Below are positions 38,231 to 46,407 of a DNA stretch of 64,000 nucleotides, in pieces (position 1 is the first letter of the stretch; every line of letters starts with the position of its first letter). Location of the stretch: positions 62,001 through 126,000 of the forward strand of contig CANDNA010000005.1 in assembly GCA_947385955.1 (NCBI GenBank), written 5' to 3'. The position numbers were made by a program, and so were the translations under genes. The stretch comes from an uncultured Clostridia bacterium (GTDB taxonomy: Bacteria > Bacillota > Clostridia > Lachnospirales > Lachnospiraceae). The notes beneath the pieces were generated by a model that was not told the origin of the DNA, searched no databases, and worked only from the letters and a program-made list of their open reading frames with translations.

Positions 38231-38296
38231 TAAACAAAAAATCAATAAAAAATTAGGTGAAATAGTAGAAGATCATGAACCCTGTGGGAAACTAAC
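38231..38296 (+). promoter_or_regulatory. Conserved upstream block of uronate promoter module, copy 1
   Basis: TAAACAAAAA at 38231, TTAGGT at 38253 and GAAATAGTAGAAGAT after it recur at 60883-60926 with the same 22-base and 44-base distances (TTAGGT start to -35 start is 44 in both). Too far upstream for RNA-polymerase core contacts; it may be an activator or UP-type site. Confidence 0.5.
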
Positions 38297-38324
38297 TTGA
38301 CATCATGCATAAATCCGATATAAT
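38297..38324 (+). promoter_or_regulatory. Sigma-A promoter of the tct-kdgK-kduI operon
   Basis: Near-consensus TTGACA (38297-38302), 16-bp spacer, TATAAT (38319-38324). Same architecture as the kduD promoter. Confidence 0.8.
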
Positions 38325-38333
38325 AAAATTATA

Positions 38334-38368
38334 TTTCATATAATGAAATGTTGTTTCACAATACGAAA
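38334..38368 (+). promoter_or_regulatory. Tandem IclR/KdgR-type operator, copy 1
   Basis: Two 15-bp palindromes, TTTCATATAATGAAA (38334-38348) and TTTCACAATACGAAA (38354-38368), centres 20 bp apart, lying just after the -10 where a bound repressor would block transcription. The first is perfect about its central base triplet. IclR-family proteins bind such paired sites as tetramers; the iclR gene at 63125 is the likely source. Confidence 0.65.
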
Positions 38369-38431
38369 CTAGAATGTAGAACATTCAAAAAGGGAAAAGG
38401 GCATTCCCAATCAGAAACAGGAGGAGAACAA

Positions 38432-39478
38432 ATGAAGGTAAAAAAATTATTGTCAACAGTATTGACAGCAGCTATGGTTGCCACCATGCTGGTTGGCTGC
38501 GGAAGCTCTGGCAGCGGCAGTACACCGTCAGGAGATGCGCCTGCTGCAGAATCTTCAGGGAGTGGAGATGCGGCAGCACCGGCAGGTGGTGCAGACTTAT
38601 CCGGTGAATCCATCACCTGTATTGTACCTTATGATGCAGGCGGCGGTACAGATACTGTTATGAGAGCTTTGGCAGATGCTGCAAAAGGTTCTTTCAAAAA
38701 TGTAACGGTAGAAAACCGTTCGGGTGCAGGCGGCGCTACCGGTATGCTGGCGGGCGCTACAGCAAAGGCTGACGGAACTACTGTTACGATGATTACCGTG
38801 GAGCTGACCACATTGGAAGCAATGGGAACCAACGCAGGTCTGACCTATTCCATGTTCAAACCTATTATGATGGTGAACAGTGCATGTTCGGCAATTACTG
38901 TAAAAGCGGATGATGAGCGGTTTTCCACACTGGAAGATCTGATTGAATACAGCAAGAGCAATGAATTACAGATGGGAAATTCGGGTAATGGTGCAATCTG
39001 GCATCTGGCAGCAGCAGGTCTGGCAAAGACGGCAGGTACGGAATTCAAGCATGTGGCATATGACGGCGCGGCAGGCGCAATCACTGATTTGCTGGGTGGA
39101 CACATTGACGCAGTGGCAGTTTCCTATGCAGAGGTTGCAAGCTATGTGGAAAGCGGCGATCTGAAGGTGCTGGCAGTTATGAGTGACAACCGCCTGGAGT
39201 CTATTCCGGATGTACCTACATGTAAGGAAAGCGGTTATGACGCAGTACTTGGTACATGGAGAGGACTTGGTGTTCCGGCTGATACACCGGATGAAGTAGT
39301 GGATGCCCTGTATGCAGCATTCAGTTCAGCGGCAGAATCCGATGCTTTCAAAGAATTTATGGACAATTCCAATAACGTAATCGAAATTCTGGATGGCGCT
39401 ACATTCGAAGAACGTATTAAGAAAGATCTGGAGATTTATACGGGCCTTGTAAATGACCTTGGATTAAAGGTTCAGTAA
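38432..39478 (+). CDS. Tripartite tricarboxylate transporter binding protein (TctC/Bug)
   Basis: A 348-residue exported lipoprotein that captures an organic acid for the TctAB membrane part. ATG 38432 follows AGGAGGAG. The signal peptide ends in the lipobox LVGC, so it is lipid-anchored outside the membrane. A Gly/Ser/Ala-rich linker (about 26-62) leads to the Bug fold, beginning ITCIVPYDAGGGTDTVMRAL and including VENRSGAGGATGMLAG, the two loops that bind carboxylates. Cluster context suggests a uronate or related sugar acid rather than citrate. Confidence 0.9.
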   Translation: MKVKKLLSTVLTAAMVATMLVGCGSSGSGSTPSGDAPAAESSGSGDAAAPAGGADLSGESITCIVPYDAGGGTDTVMRALADAAKGSFKNVTVENRSGAGGATGMLAGATAKADGTTVTMITVELTTLEAMGTNAGLTYSMFKPIMMVNSACSAITVKADDERFSTLEDLIEYSKSNELQMGNSGNGAIWHLAAAGLAKTAGTEFKHVAYDGAAGAITDLLGGHIDAVAVSYAEVASYVESGDLKVLAVMSDNRLESIPDVPTCKESGYDAVLGTWRGLGVPADTPDEVVDALYAAFSSAAESDAFKEFMDNSNNVIEILDGATFEERIKKDLEIYTGLVNDLGLKVQ

Positions 39479-39516
39479 GAAAATCATATGTAGTTGTTGG
39501 AATAAGCAGCTTACAG

Positions 39517-39552
39517 AATCAGCGAAGGAGTATGCTTCTTCGCTGATTTTTT
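39517..39552 (+). terminator. Hairpin between tctC and tctB
   Basis: Perfect 11-bp stem AATCAGCGAAG (39517-39527) / CTTCGCTGATT (39538-39548) and T6. No promoter is evident behind it, so it probably terminates only part of transcription, leaving more binding protein than membrane subunits. Confidence 0.8.
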
Positions 39553-39598
39553 ACTTCATGACAACAGAAAGTTTGCGGAGAGTTACGGAGGAATTTCA

Positions 39599-40063
39599 AT
39601 GAAAAAAGGAAATATTATTTCTTCTGTTATCGTTATGGCAATCGGCATATATGTACTTGTTGTATGTGCAGGTTATCCGACAGCAGAAGCATATGGTACA
39701 GGTGTACCGGGTCCGGGCCTGTGGCCGATGGCAGTGGCAGGATTAATGGTGATTGCAGCAGCAGCTTTGCTGGTTAAGGCCCTCAGAACCAAACCGGAAG
39801 ACGACACTCCTATCGTAATGTGGACGGAAGGAACGAAAAGAGTCTATATTACAATGGCGGCTCTCGTGGTGTATGTGGCTGTTCTGGGATTTTTGGGTTT
39901 TCTCATTTCCACAGCAGTGATGCTGTTTGGATTTATTCAGTGGTTTGCCAGGAAAAATCCTCTGATCACACTGCTGATTTCACTGGTTTGTACAGGGGCG
40001 ATTTATGGTGTGTTCAAATTCCTGCTGAATGTACCTGTTGATTTCGGCTTGTTTGCAATATAG
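39599..40063 (+). CDS. Tripartite tricarboxylate transporter small subunit (TctB)
   Basis: A 154-residue membrane protein with four hydrophobic segments, the small membrane subunit of a TTT transporter. Family pattern is visible in the N-terminal helix and the AYGTGVPGPGLWPMAVAGLM loop, which resembles the TctB G-P-x-x-x-P motif. ATG 39599 follows ACGGAGG. Together with TctA it moves the substrate delivered by TctC, driven by ion gradient. Confidence 0.85.
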   Translation: MKKGNIISSVIVMAIGIYVLVVCAGYPTAEAYGTGVPGPGLWPMAVAGLMVIAAAALLVKALRTKPEDDTPIVMWTEGTKRVYITMAALVVYVAVLGFLGFLISTAVMLFGFIQWFARKNPLITLLISLVCTGAIYGVFKFLLNVPVDFGLFAI

Positions 40064-40074
40064 GAGGGAACACT

Positions 40075-41541
40075 ATGTTAATGGAAGTATTACAATCGGC
40101 ATTTAATCCGGTCATTCTTTTATATATGGTTGTGGGAGTTGCTGCAGGTATCTGTATCGGTGCGCTTCCGGGCCTGACGGCAACGATGGGAGTTGCCCTT
40201 TTGCTGCCTCTTACATTTGGTATGGATGCAACGTCCGGGATATTGATGCTCCTGGGTATCTATGTGGGAGCCATTTACGGCGGTTCCATTTCTGCAGTTC
40301 TGCTGCATACGCCGGGTACTCCTGCGTCTGCTGCAACCGCAATCGACGGGTATGAATTTTCCAAAAGGGGTGAAGCAGGACGTGCCCTCGGTATTGCCAC
40401 ACTGGGCAGTTATGTAGGCGGTATCGTAAGTTGTATCTGTCTTTGGCTGATCAGCCCCCAGCTTGCAAAGCTGGCGTTGAAATTCAGTTCGGCAGAGTTT
40501 TTCCTGCTGGCTTTGTTTGGTCTTTGCATCATTTCCAATATTTCCGGAAAAGACATGGCCAAAGGACTCATCTGTGGTTTCCTGGGGATCCTGACGGCCA
40601 CGATTGGTATTGACAGTGTGACCAGCTATGTACGTTTCTCTGATAATGTAAACCTGTTATCAGGTGTACAGTATATTGCGGTTATGATTGGTCTGTTCGC
40701 TATGAGTCAGGCTTTTGAATCCATTGAAGATATTTTTTCCAAAGATGAGGTGAATACCAAAGTCACCAGGCTGCTTCCCACAAAGGAAGATTTGAAAATT
40801 ATTTTAAAGACCTCTTCCATAACCGGTCTGATCGGTACCTTCATTGGTATTGTACCCGGGGCCGGTGCGGACATCGGTTCTTTTGTAGGCTACAATGCAG
40901 CAAGGGGATTTTCAAAAAATCCGGAAATGTTCGGGAAAGGTGCACCTGATGCAGTGGCAGCTTCCGAAGGAGGCAACAATGGCGTAACCGGCGGCGCCCT
41001 GATTCCCATGCTGACGCTGGGAGTACCGGGAGATGCAGTAGCGGCTATTATGATCGGTGCTCTGACCATTCAGGGACTGACACCGGGACCAATGCTGTTC
41101 CAGAGCAATAAAGTACTTGTTTATACGATTTTCCTGGGAATGTTTATTGCCAATACCATTATGGTTTTGCTGGGCTTCTCCTGCATCAGACTGTTTACCA
41201 AGGTACTGAGTGTGCCCAAAACCATACTGACACCGATTATTTTTGCACTTTGCGTGATCGGCAGTTATGCGATGCGGAACAATTTATTTGACGTAGGGGT
41301 TATGTTGTTTGCAGGAATTGTCGGATATTTCCTGGGCAAGGTAAAAATTCCCACTTCCCCGGCTATTCTGGGCCTGATATTGGGACCGATGGCGGAAAAG
41401 AATTTCCGTACCGCACTGCTGAAATCCGGCGGAAGCCCTGTTGTATTTTTCAATACCGTGATCTGCTGGTTCTTTATTCTGCTGATTGTATTTTCTCTGT
41501 TCGGCGGGAGACTTAAGGCATTGGTGAGAAAGAAAAACTGA
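40075..41541 (+). CDS. Tripartite tricarboxylate transporter large subunit (TctA)
   Basis: A 488-residue membrane protein with about 12 spans, the translocating subunit of the TTT transporter. Characteristic stretches are GICIGALPGLTATMGVALLL at the N-terminus and the repeat-related GIVPGAGADIGSFVGYNAAR in the middle, then GGALIPMLTLGVPGDAVAAI. It is 11 bases after tctB. ATG at 40081 is an alternative start. The catabolic genes follow at 16 bases, linking the transporter to uronate use. Confidence 0.92.
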   Translation: MLMEVLQSAFNPVILLYMVVGVAAGICIGALPGLTATMGVALLLPLTFGMDATSGILMLLGIYVGAIYGGSISAVLLHTPGTPASAATAIDGYEFSKRGEAGRALGIATLGSYVGGIVSCICLWLISPQLAKLALKFSSAEFFLLALFGLCIISNISGKDMAKGLICGFLGILTATIGIDSVTSYVRFSDNVNLLSGVQYIAVMIGLFAMSQAFESIEDIFSKDEVNTKVTRLLPTKEDLKIILKTSSITGLIGTFIGIVPGAGADIGSFVGYNAARGFSKNPEMFGKGAPDAVAASEGGNNGVTGGALIPMLTLGVPGDAVAAIMIGALTIQGLTPGPMLFQSNKVLVYTIFLGMFIANTIMVLLGFSCIRLFTKVLSVPKTILTPIIFALCVIGSYAMRNNLFDVGVMLFAGIVGYFLGKVKIPTSPAILGLILGPMAEKNFRTALLKSGGSPVVFFNTVICWFFILLIVFSLFGGRLKALVRKKN

Positions 41542-41556
41542 CAGAAAGGCACAGAT

Positions 41557-42534
41557 ATGTCGGAAATTATAACAATCGGAGAAACGATGGCGGCTATGAC
41601 GCCGAAAAGCAATGGATACCTGCATTACATCAGGGATTATGAACTGCGTATTGCAGGCGCGGAGAGCAATCTGGCTATCGGTGCCTGCAAGCTGGGACAC
41701 AGTGCAGCTTTTGTCAGCAGCCTGGGAGATGATGAACTGGGGTATTTTGTCAATAACAGTATACGGGCGGAAGGTGTGGATACCAGTCTGGTACGGTTTG
41801 ATGCCAGATATCCCACAGGTGTGATGTTTAAACAGGTTTTGCGGGGAAAAGAAACCAGTGTGTTTTATTACAGGGAAAATTCGGCAGCAAGCCATATGAC
41901 AGAGGACATGCTGTCTCCGTCTGTGTTTGCAGGAGGAAAGATTCTGCATCTGACCGGCATTACTCCCGTTTTGTCAGAAAGCTGCCGGAAGCTGACAGAG
42001 AAGGCAGCGGAGGCGGCACGGGAAGCCGGTCTGCAGATCAGCTTTGATCCCAATATCCGCAGAAAGCTGTGGAAGGGACAGGATTACGGACCGGTACTAC
42101 GCAGGCTGGCAGAACAGTCACATATCCTGTTACTGGGACTGGAAGAAGCAGAAGTCCTTTATGGAACCAATGAGCAGGAAAAGATTGCGGAAGCATTTTT
42201 CAAACATGAACCGGCAGCTTTTCTTGCCATAAAAAACGGCGGTCAGGGTGCTTATGTGGCGGATCGGAGCGGAGGGCATCAGATTCCGCCCCATCCCTGT
42301 GAGCCGGTGGATCCCATTGGGGCAGGAGATGCTTTTAATGCCGGTTTTCTGTGCGGCCTGCTGGAAGGAAAAAGTGTGCGGGAGGCCGGTGAAATGGCGG
42401 CAATTGCAGGGGCTCTGGCTACGGAAAGCTATGGAGATATTGAAGGGTATCCTGCCCGTGACAGTATGAAGCGTATTCTGGAGGCCAGGTATGGGGCAGA
42501 GAGCGGAAATATTCAGGGAGAAGTTTACCGTTAA
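41557..42534 (+). CDS. kdgK: PfkB-family sugar kinase, KDG-kinase type, first copy
   Basis: Probably phosphorylates 2-keto-3-deoxygluconate (or its galactonate epimer) to the 6-phosphate. The 325 residues show the ribokinase fold: IGETMAAMTP at the start, AGAESNLAIGACKLG, and the catalytic DPIGAGDAFNAGFL with the base Asp. The length and the start resemble KdgK. A second, different KdgK-type kinase lies at 61989, so the two may prefer different epimers. Followed at 21 bases by a DgoA-like aldolase. Confidence 0.78.
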   Translation: MSEIITIGETMAAMTPKSNGYLHYIRDYELRIAGAESNLAIGACKLGHSAAFVSSLGDDELGYFVNNSIRAEGVDTSLVRFDARYPTGVMFKQVLRGKETSVFYYRENSAASHMTEDMLSPSVFAGGKILHLTGITPVLSESCRKLTEKAAEAAREAGLQISFDPNIRRKLWKGQDYGPVLRRLAEQSHILLLGLEEAEVLYGTNEQEKIAEAFFKHEPAAFLAIKNGGQGAYVADRSGGHQIPPHPCEPVDPIGAGDAFNAGFLCGLLEGKSVREAGEMAAIAGALATESYGDIEGYPARDSMKRILEARYGAESGNIQGEVYR

Positions 42535-42555
42535 CGGGATATAACAGGAGATAGA

Positions 42556-43209
42556 ATGATGGCAGAAAACAAAATGAAAAAGATTTTACAAGACAATCAG
42601 ATCTGTGCCATTCTGCGTAATGTACCCACACAGAAAGCCGTTTCCTACGCAAAAGCAGCATATAAAGGCGGAATCCGGATGTTTGAGGTGGCTATGAACA
42701 CGCCGGAAGGAGCAAAGCAGATCAGGCTGCTGCGGGATGCTCTGGGGGATCGGGTGTATGTGGGAGCAGGTACGGTGATCAATGAGGAAAGATGCAGGGC
42801 TGCACAGGAGGCCGGAGCACAGTTTTTTCTGACGCCGAATGTGGCGCAGGTAACATTGGAATACTGTAGAAATCAGGATATTCCGTTGCTGCCGGGGGTA
42901 CTTACTCCTACGGATGTGGGGATTTGTCTGGAATATGGCTATGATATCATGAAGCTGTTTCCGGCAGGAGATATGCCTATGTCATATATCAAAAGCCTGA
43001 AAGGGCCTTTTGACGGTACTCAGTATGTAGCCGTGGGAGGAGTAAGGCAGGACAATATCCGGGATTTTTTCAAAGCCGGGTTTATCGGTGTAGGCATTGG
43101 CAGCAATCTGATTCCGGGAGAACTGGTGGAACAGGATGCCTGGGAGGAAGCGGCTGTTTATGTGAAAAAATTTTGTGAGCAGATGACAGAAGAAATCGGG
43201 AAAGGATAA
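42556..43209 (+). CDS. KDPG/KDPGal aldolase family protein, DgoA-like
   Basis: A 217-residue class I aldolase that should cleave a 2-keto-3-deoxy-6-phospho-sugar acid to pyruvate and glyceraldehyde-3-phosphate. The Schiff-base lysine is in IMKLFPAGD (about residue 133), and the catalytic Glu in FEVAMNTP (about 44). Eda has E-V-T-x-R-T here, but this protein has Asn in place of that Arg, as in DgoA, the galactonate-pathway enzyme. GAGTVI and TPNVAQV are also DgoA-like. The other aldolase in this operon (44107) has the Eda form. Confidence 0.85.
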   Translation: MMAENKMKKILQDNQICAILRNVPTQKAVSYAKAAYKGGIRMFEVAMNTPEGAKQIRLLRDALGDRVYVGAGTVINEERCRAAQEAGAQFFLTPNVAQVTLEYCRNQDIPLLPGVLTPTDVGICLEYGYDIMKLFPAGDMPMSYIKSLKGPFDGTQYVAVGGVRQDNIRDFFKAGFIGVGIGSNLIPGELVEQDAWEEAAVYVKKFCEQMTEEIGKG

Positions 43210-43216
43210 GGAAAAG

Positions 43217-44083
43217 ATGGAAATCAGGACGGCGGCATCACCCAAAGATGTGATGCATTATACGACACAGCGCCTGCGGGAAGAGTTTTTGATTCAGGAT
43301 CTGTTTTTACCAGGGGAAATCAAACTGGTTTACAGCCATATTGACAGGATTATTGTAGGCGGTGCAGTACCCCGGGAGCCGATTGCCCTGACTGCCGGTG
43401 ATGAGCTCCGGGCAGAATATTTTCTGCAGAGAAGGGAAATGGGCGTAATCAACATCGGAGGTGCAGGCATCATTACAGTGGATGGCAGAGAATATCCGGT
43501 GGAAAGCAGAGAGGGCATGTACATTGGCATGGGCAGCAAGGAGATTGTGTTTGCCAGCAAAGATGGGGAAAATCCGGCCAGATTTTATCTGAACAGTACA
43601 CCGGCTCATACCGCATATCCTACAGTGCTGATCAGGCCGGAAGGCCAGGAGAGCGGCGAAGAGGATGTGGTAATCGTAAAGCCGGAAAATAAAGTGGAGC
43701 TGGGTACCCTGGAAGAGTCCAATCACAGGACCATCTGCAAATATATCCTGCCGGGTCAGGTGGAAAGCTGTCAGCTTGTGATGGGAATGACGGCGCTGGA
43801 GCCGGGCAGTGTATGGAACAGTATGCCCTGCCATACCCATGACAGACGTATGGAAGTGTATCTGTATTTTGATCTGCCAAAGGATGCTTTTGTGATGCAT
43901 TATATGGGGGAACCGTCGGAGACAAGGCATATCGTGATGAGAAATGAAGAAGCGGTGATTTCTCCCAGTTGGTCGATCCACTGCGGCTGCGGCAGCCGTG
44001 CCTATACTTTTATCTGGGGAATGGCAGGAGAAAATCAGGCGTTTGACGATATGGATGGGATAGAGAATAAAAATTTGCGATAA
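43217..44083 (+). CDS. kduI: 4-deoxy-L-threo-5-hexosulose-uronate ketol-isomerase
   Basis: KduI isomerises DKI, the product of unsaturated galacturonate or glucuronate, to DKII, which KduD then reduces to KDG. The 288 residues form the two-cupin KduI fold. Zinc ligands are visible in MPCHTHDRRMEVYLYF (about residue 196 on) and WSIHCGCGSRAYTF. Its start MEIRTAASPKDVMHY is typical. It is 7 bases after the DgoA-like gene. Its presence implies that polysaccharide-lyase products of pectin or glycosaminoglycans are used. Confidence 0.95.
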   Translation: MEIRTAASPKDVMHYTTQRLREEFLIQDLFLPGEIKLVYSHIDRIIVGGAVPREPIALTAGDELRAEYFLQRREMGVINIGGAGIITVDGREYPVESREGMYIGMGSKEIVFASKDGENPARFYLNSTPAHTAYPTVLIRPEGQESGEEDVVIVKPENKVELGTLEESNHRTICKYILPGQVESCQLVMGMTALEPGSVWNSMPCHTHDRRMEVYLYFDLPKDAFVMHYMGEPSETRHIVMRNEEAVISPSWSIHCGCGSRAYTFIWGMAGENQAFDDMDGIENKNLR

Positions 44084-44106
44084 GATTTGGAAAAGGAGAC
44101 AAAAAT

Positions 44107-45066
44107 ATGAACGCTGTATTGGAAAAAATTCAAAAACTGGGAATCGTTCCGGTGGTGGTACTGAATGATGCGGCAGACGCAGAGCCGGTGGCAAAAGCAC
44201 TTTGCAGCGGGGGTCTTCCGGTAGCAGAGGTAACTTTCCGCACGGATGCGGCAGAAGAGTCTATTCGGATCATGAAGGAAAAATTTCCGGAAATGCTGGT
44301 GGGTGCAGGAACGGTTCTGACAGTGGAGCAGGCAGAACGCGCCATAGGAGCAGGTGCCGAATTTATTGTTAGTCCCGGCTTTAATCCTACTGTTGTGAAA
44401 TATTGTATCGAAAAAGGTGTGCCAATGACGCCTGGCTGCAACAATCCTTCTGCGATGGAGGGAGCGATGGAACTGGGACTGGATGTGGTGAAATTTTTCC
44501 CGGCAGAGGCTTCCGGCGGCTTAAAGGCGATTAAGGCAATGGCAGCGCCCTATGTCAATCTGAAATTTATGCCCACCGGTGGTATCAATGAGAAAAATAT
44601 CAGAGAATATCTGGCGTTTCCCAGGATCATTGCATGCGGCGGAAGCTGGATGGTAAGCGGTGACCTTGTGAAAAACAAAGAATTTGACAGGATCGAAGAA
44701 CTGACAAGAGAAGCGGTAATGACGGTGCTGGGATTTGAATTAAAGCATGTGGGAATCAACTGTGAGAATGAGGCAGAAGCAGAAAAGACAGCCGGATTCT
44801 TTGCCAGAGCCTTTGGCTTTGCCGGAAAATCAGGCAATAGCTCCGTATTTGCAGGATCTTACATTGAAGCTATGAAAACACCGTATCTGGGGGCAAAAGG
44901 CCATATTGCCATAGGTACCAACAATATGGAAAGGGCAGTAAACTATCTGGAGGTTATGGGCATTTCGACAGATCAGGAAACAGCAAAATATAAAGATGGA
45001 AAAATGACGGCTGTGTATCTGAAAGAGGAAGTGTCAGGATTTGCGGTACATCTTCTGCAGAAATGA
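44107..45066 (+). CDS. eda: KDPG aldolase fused to a VOC-type domain
   Basis: Residues 1-210 are a complete Eda (KDPG / 4-hydroxy-2-oxoglutarate aldolase): LGIVPVVVLNDA, catalytic EVTFRTD with the canonical Arg-Thr, GAGTVLTVEQA and Schiff-base Lys in VVKFFPAEASGG (about 129). After a short link, residues 215-319 look like a vicinal-oxygen-chelate fold (FELKHVGINCENEAEAEKTA, VNYLEVMGIS, FAVHLLQK). Only one VOC module is visible, and I cannot see a full metal set. The gene closes the first uronate operon. Two aldolases in one operon is unusual. Confidence 0.9.
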   Translation: MNAVLEKIQKLGIVPVVVLNDAADAEPVAKALCSGGLPVAEVTFRTDAAEESIRIMKEKFPEMLVGAGTVLTVEQAERAIGAGAEFIVSPGFNPTVVKYCIEKGVPMTPGCNNPSAMEGAMELGLDVVKFFPAEASGGLKAIKAMAAPYVNLKFMPTGGINEKNIREYLAFPRIIACGGSWMVSGDLVKNKEFDRIEELTREAVMTVLGFELKHVGINCENEAEAEKTAGFFARAFGFAGKSGNSSVFAGSYIEAMKTPYLGAKGHIAIGTNNMERAVNYLEVMGISTDQETAKYKDGKMTAVYLKEEVSGFAVHLLQK

Positions 45067-45187
45067 TAAAAATGATTATGTCAATATTTTACTAAGAATA
45101 TTAAAAATATACTATTTTTTTTGTTAAAATGTTCTTATATAATAGTAAAAGAGAGGGATTTTTTATCACAATAAGGAGGATTTTAGT
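45067..45187 (+). promoter_or_regulatory. TRAP-operon promoter region
   Basis: Very AT-rich 121 bases. The best -10 is TATAAT at 45138-45143, but the -35 position is only a T run, as in promoters that need an activator. An inverted repeat AATATT-N8-AATATT lies at about 45083-45102. No TTTC-N7-GAAA site of the IclR type is present, so this operon is probably controlled separately, perhaps by the YesN-like regulator at 50349. Confidence 0.35.
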
Positions 45188-46291
45188 ATGAAAAAGAAAG
45201 TATTATCCGTGCTGCTTGGCACAGTCATGGCTTTTGCCCTGACAGCATGTGGCCTGCAGGCTCCTGCGGAGGCGCCTCAGGCACCGGCAGACAATGCTGC
45301 GGCGGAAACACCGGCTGATGATGCAGAAGCACCGGCTGAATCAGGTGATGCGGAGACACCGGCAGCAGAACCGGAAGTGACACTTGTATATGCGGAGGTA
45401 AATCCACCGGATACGATTGTGGGACAGACTGGTACAGCGTTTGCAGATAAGGTGGCAGAATTGTCCGGCGGTACGATGAAAATTGATATACAGGCCAGCG
45501 GCGTGCTTGGTTCAGAGAATGATGTGCTGGATACAATGCTGGGCGGCGGCGGCACGATTGATATTTCCCGTATTTCCGCGTTTGCATTGACCAGCTACGG
45601 CGGTGAGAAGTCCATGCTTCTTTCCCTGCCATATACCTTTGTAAATCGGGAGCATTTCTGGGCATTTGCCAATTCTGAACTGGCAAGTGAGTTCCTGATG
45701 GAGCCTCATGATAATGGCAGCGGCGTAAGAGGGTTGTTTTATGGTGAGGAAGGCTTCCGGCATTTCTTTACCACAGAGTCGATCTCCGGTATGGAAGATT
45801 TGTCCGGCATGAAGCTGCGTGTGTCCAATGACCCGGTTATGAACGGACTGGTTGAGTCGCTTGGCGCATCGCCTACAGTAGTTTCTTTTGGTGAACTGTA
45901 TTCCGCATTGCAGACTGGTGTGGTGGACGGTGCAGAACAGCCCATTGCCAACTACAAGTCCAATGCGTTCCCGGAAGTGGCTCCGAATCTGATTCTGGAT
46001 GGACATACTCTGGGTGCGATTCAAGTAATCATTACCGACAGCGCATGGGATTCTTTAACAGAAGAGCAGCAGAATATTCTGGTGGAAGCAGGAAAGTACG
46101 CTTCTGATTTTAACAGAGAGATTTCTGAAGATGCGGAAAATGAAGTACTGGAACAGTTGAAGGCAGACGGCGTGAATGTAGTGGAAGTAACAGATATTAC
46201 ACCGTGGCAGGAAGCTGTAAAGGGTGTTATCGACGAAAATATCAAAGGTCAGGAAGATCTGTATCAGCAGATTCTTGATTTGGCAAAATAA
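45188..46291 (+). CDS. dctP: TRAP transporter solute-binding protein (DctP family)
   Basis: A 367-residue lipoprotein that binds a carboxylate substrate outside the membrane for the DctQM permease. The signal peptide ends FALTAC, the lipobox. A long Ala/Pro/Glu-rich linker (about 25-62) follows, then the DctP fold (FADKVAELSGGTMKIDIQ, SGVLGSENDVLDTM). The carboxylate-binding arginine is expected in GMKLRVSNDP (about residue 219). Context suggests a hexuronate. AAGGAGGA precedes the ATG. Confidence 0.92.
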   Translation: MKKKVLSVLLGTVMAFALTACGLQAPAEAPQAPADNAAAETPADDAEAPAESGDAETPAAEPEVTLVYAEVNPPDTIVGQTGTAFADKVAELSGGTMKIDIQASGVLGSENDVLDTMLGGGGTIDISRISAFALTSYGGEKSMLLSLPYTFVNREHFWAFANSELASEFLMEPHDNGSGVRGLFYGEEGFRHFFTTESISGMEDLSGMKLRVSNDPVMNGLVESLGASPTVVSFGELYSALQTGVVDGAEQPIANYKSNAFPEVAPNLILDGHTLGAIQVIITDSAWDSLTEEQQNILVEAGKYASDFNREISEDAENEVLEQLKADGVNVVEVTDITPWQEAVKGVIDENIKGQEDLYQQILDLAK

Positions 46292-46311
46292 TCAGCATGA
46301 TTGTTTGTAAG

Positions 46312-46344
46312 AGCGCACTGGCGTGGGTGCCAGTGCGCTGTTTT
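46312..46344 (+). terminator. Hairpin between dctP and dctQ
   Basis: Perfect 11-bp stem AGCGCACTGGC (46312-46322) / GCCAGTGCGCT (46329-46339), then GTTTT. The T run is short, so partial termination is likely; it would set the dctP to dctQM ratio. Confidence 0.7.
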
Positions 46345-46407
46345 ACTATACAGGGAGTTTGAAAACATTTCCTGTATGGTAAAAACATGACTGTGAGGAG
46401 GTATTTC

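Noticed and set aside
46350-46386. Second hairpin ATACAGG/CCTGTAT after the dctP terminator
   Set aside because: Short stem, large loop, no T run.
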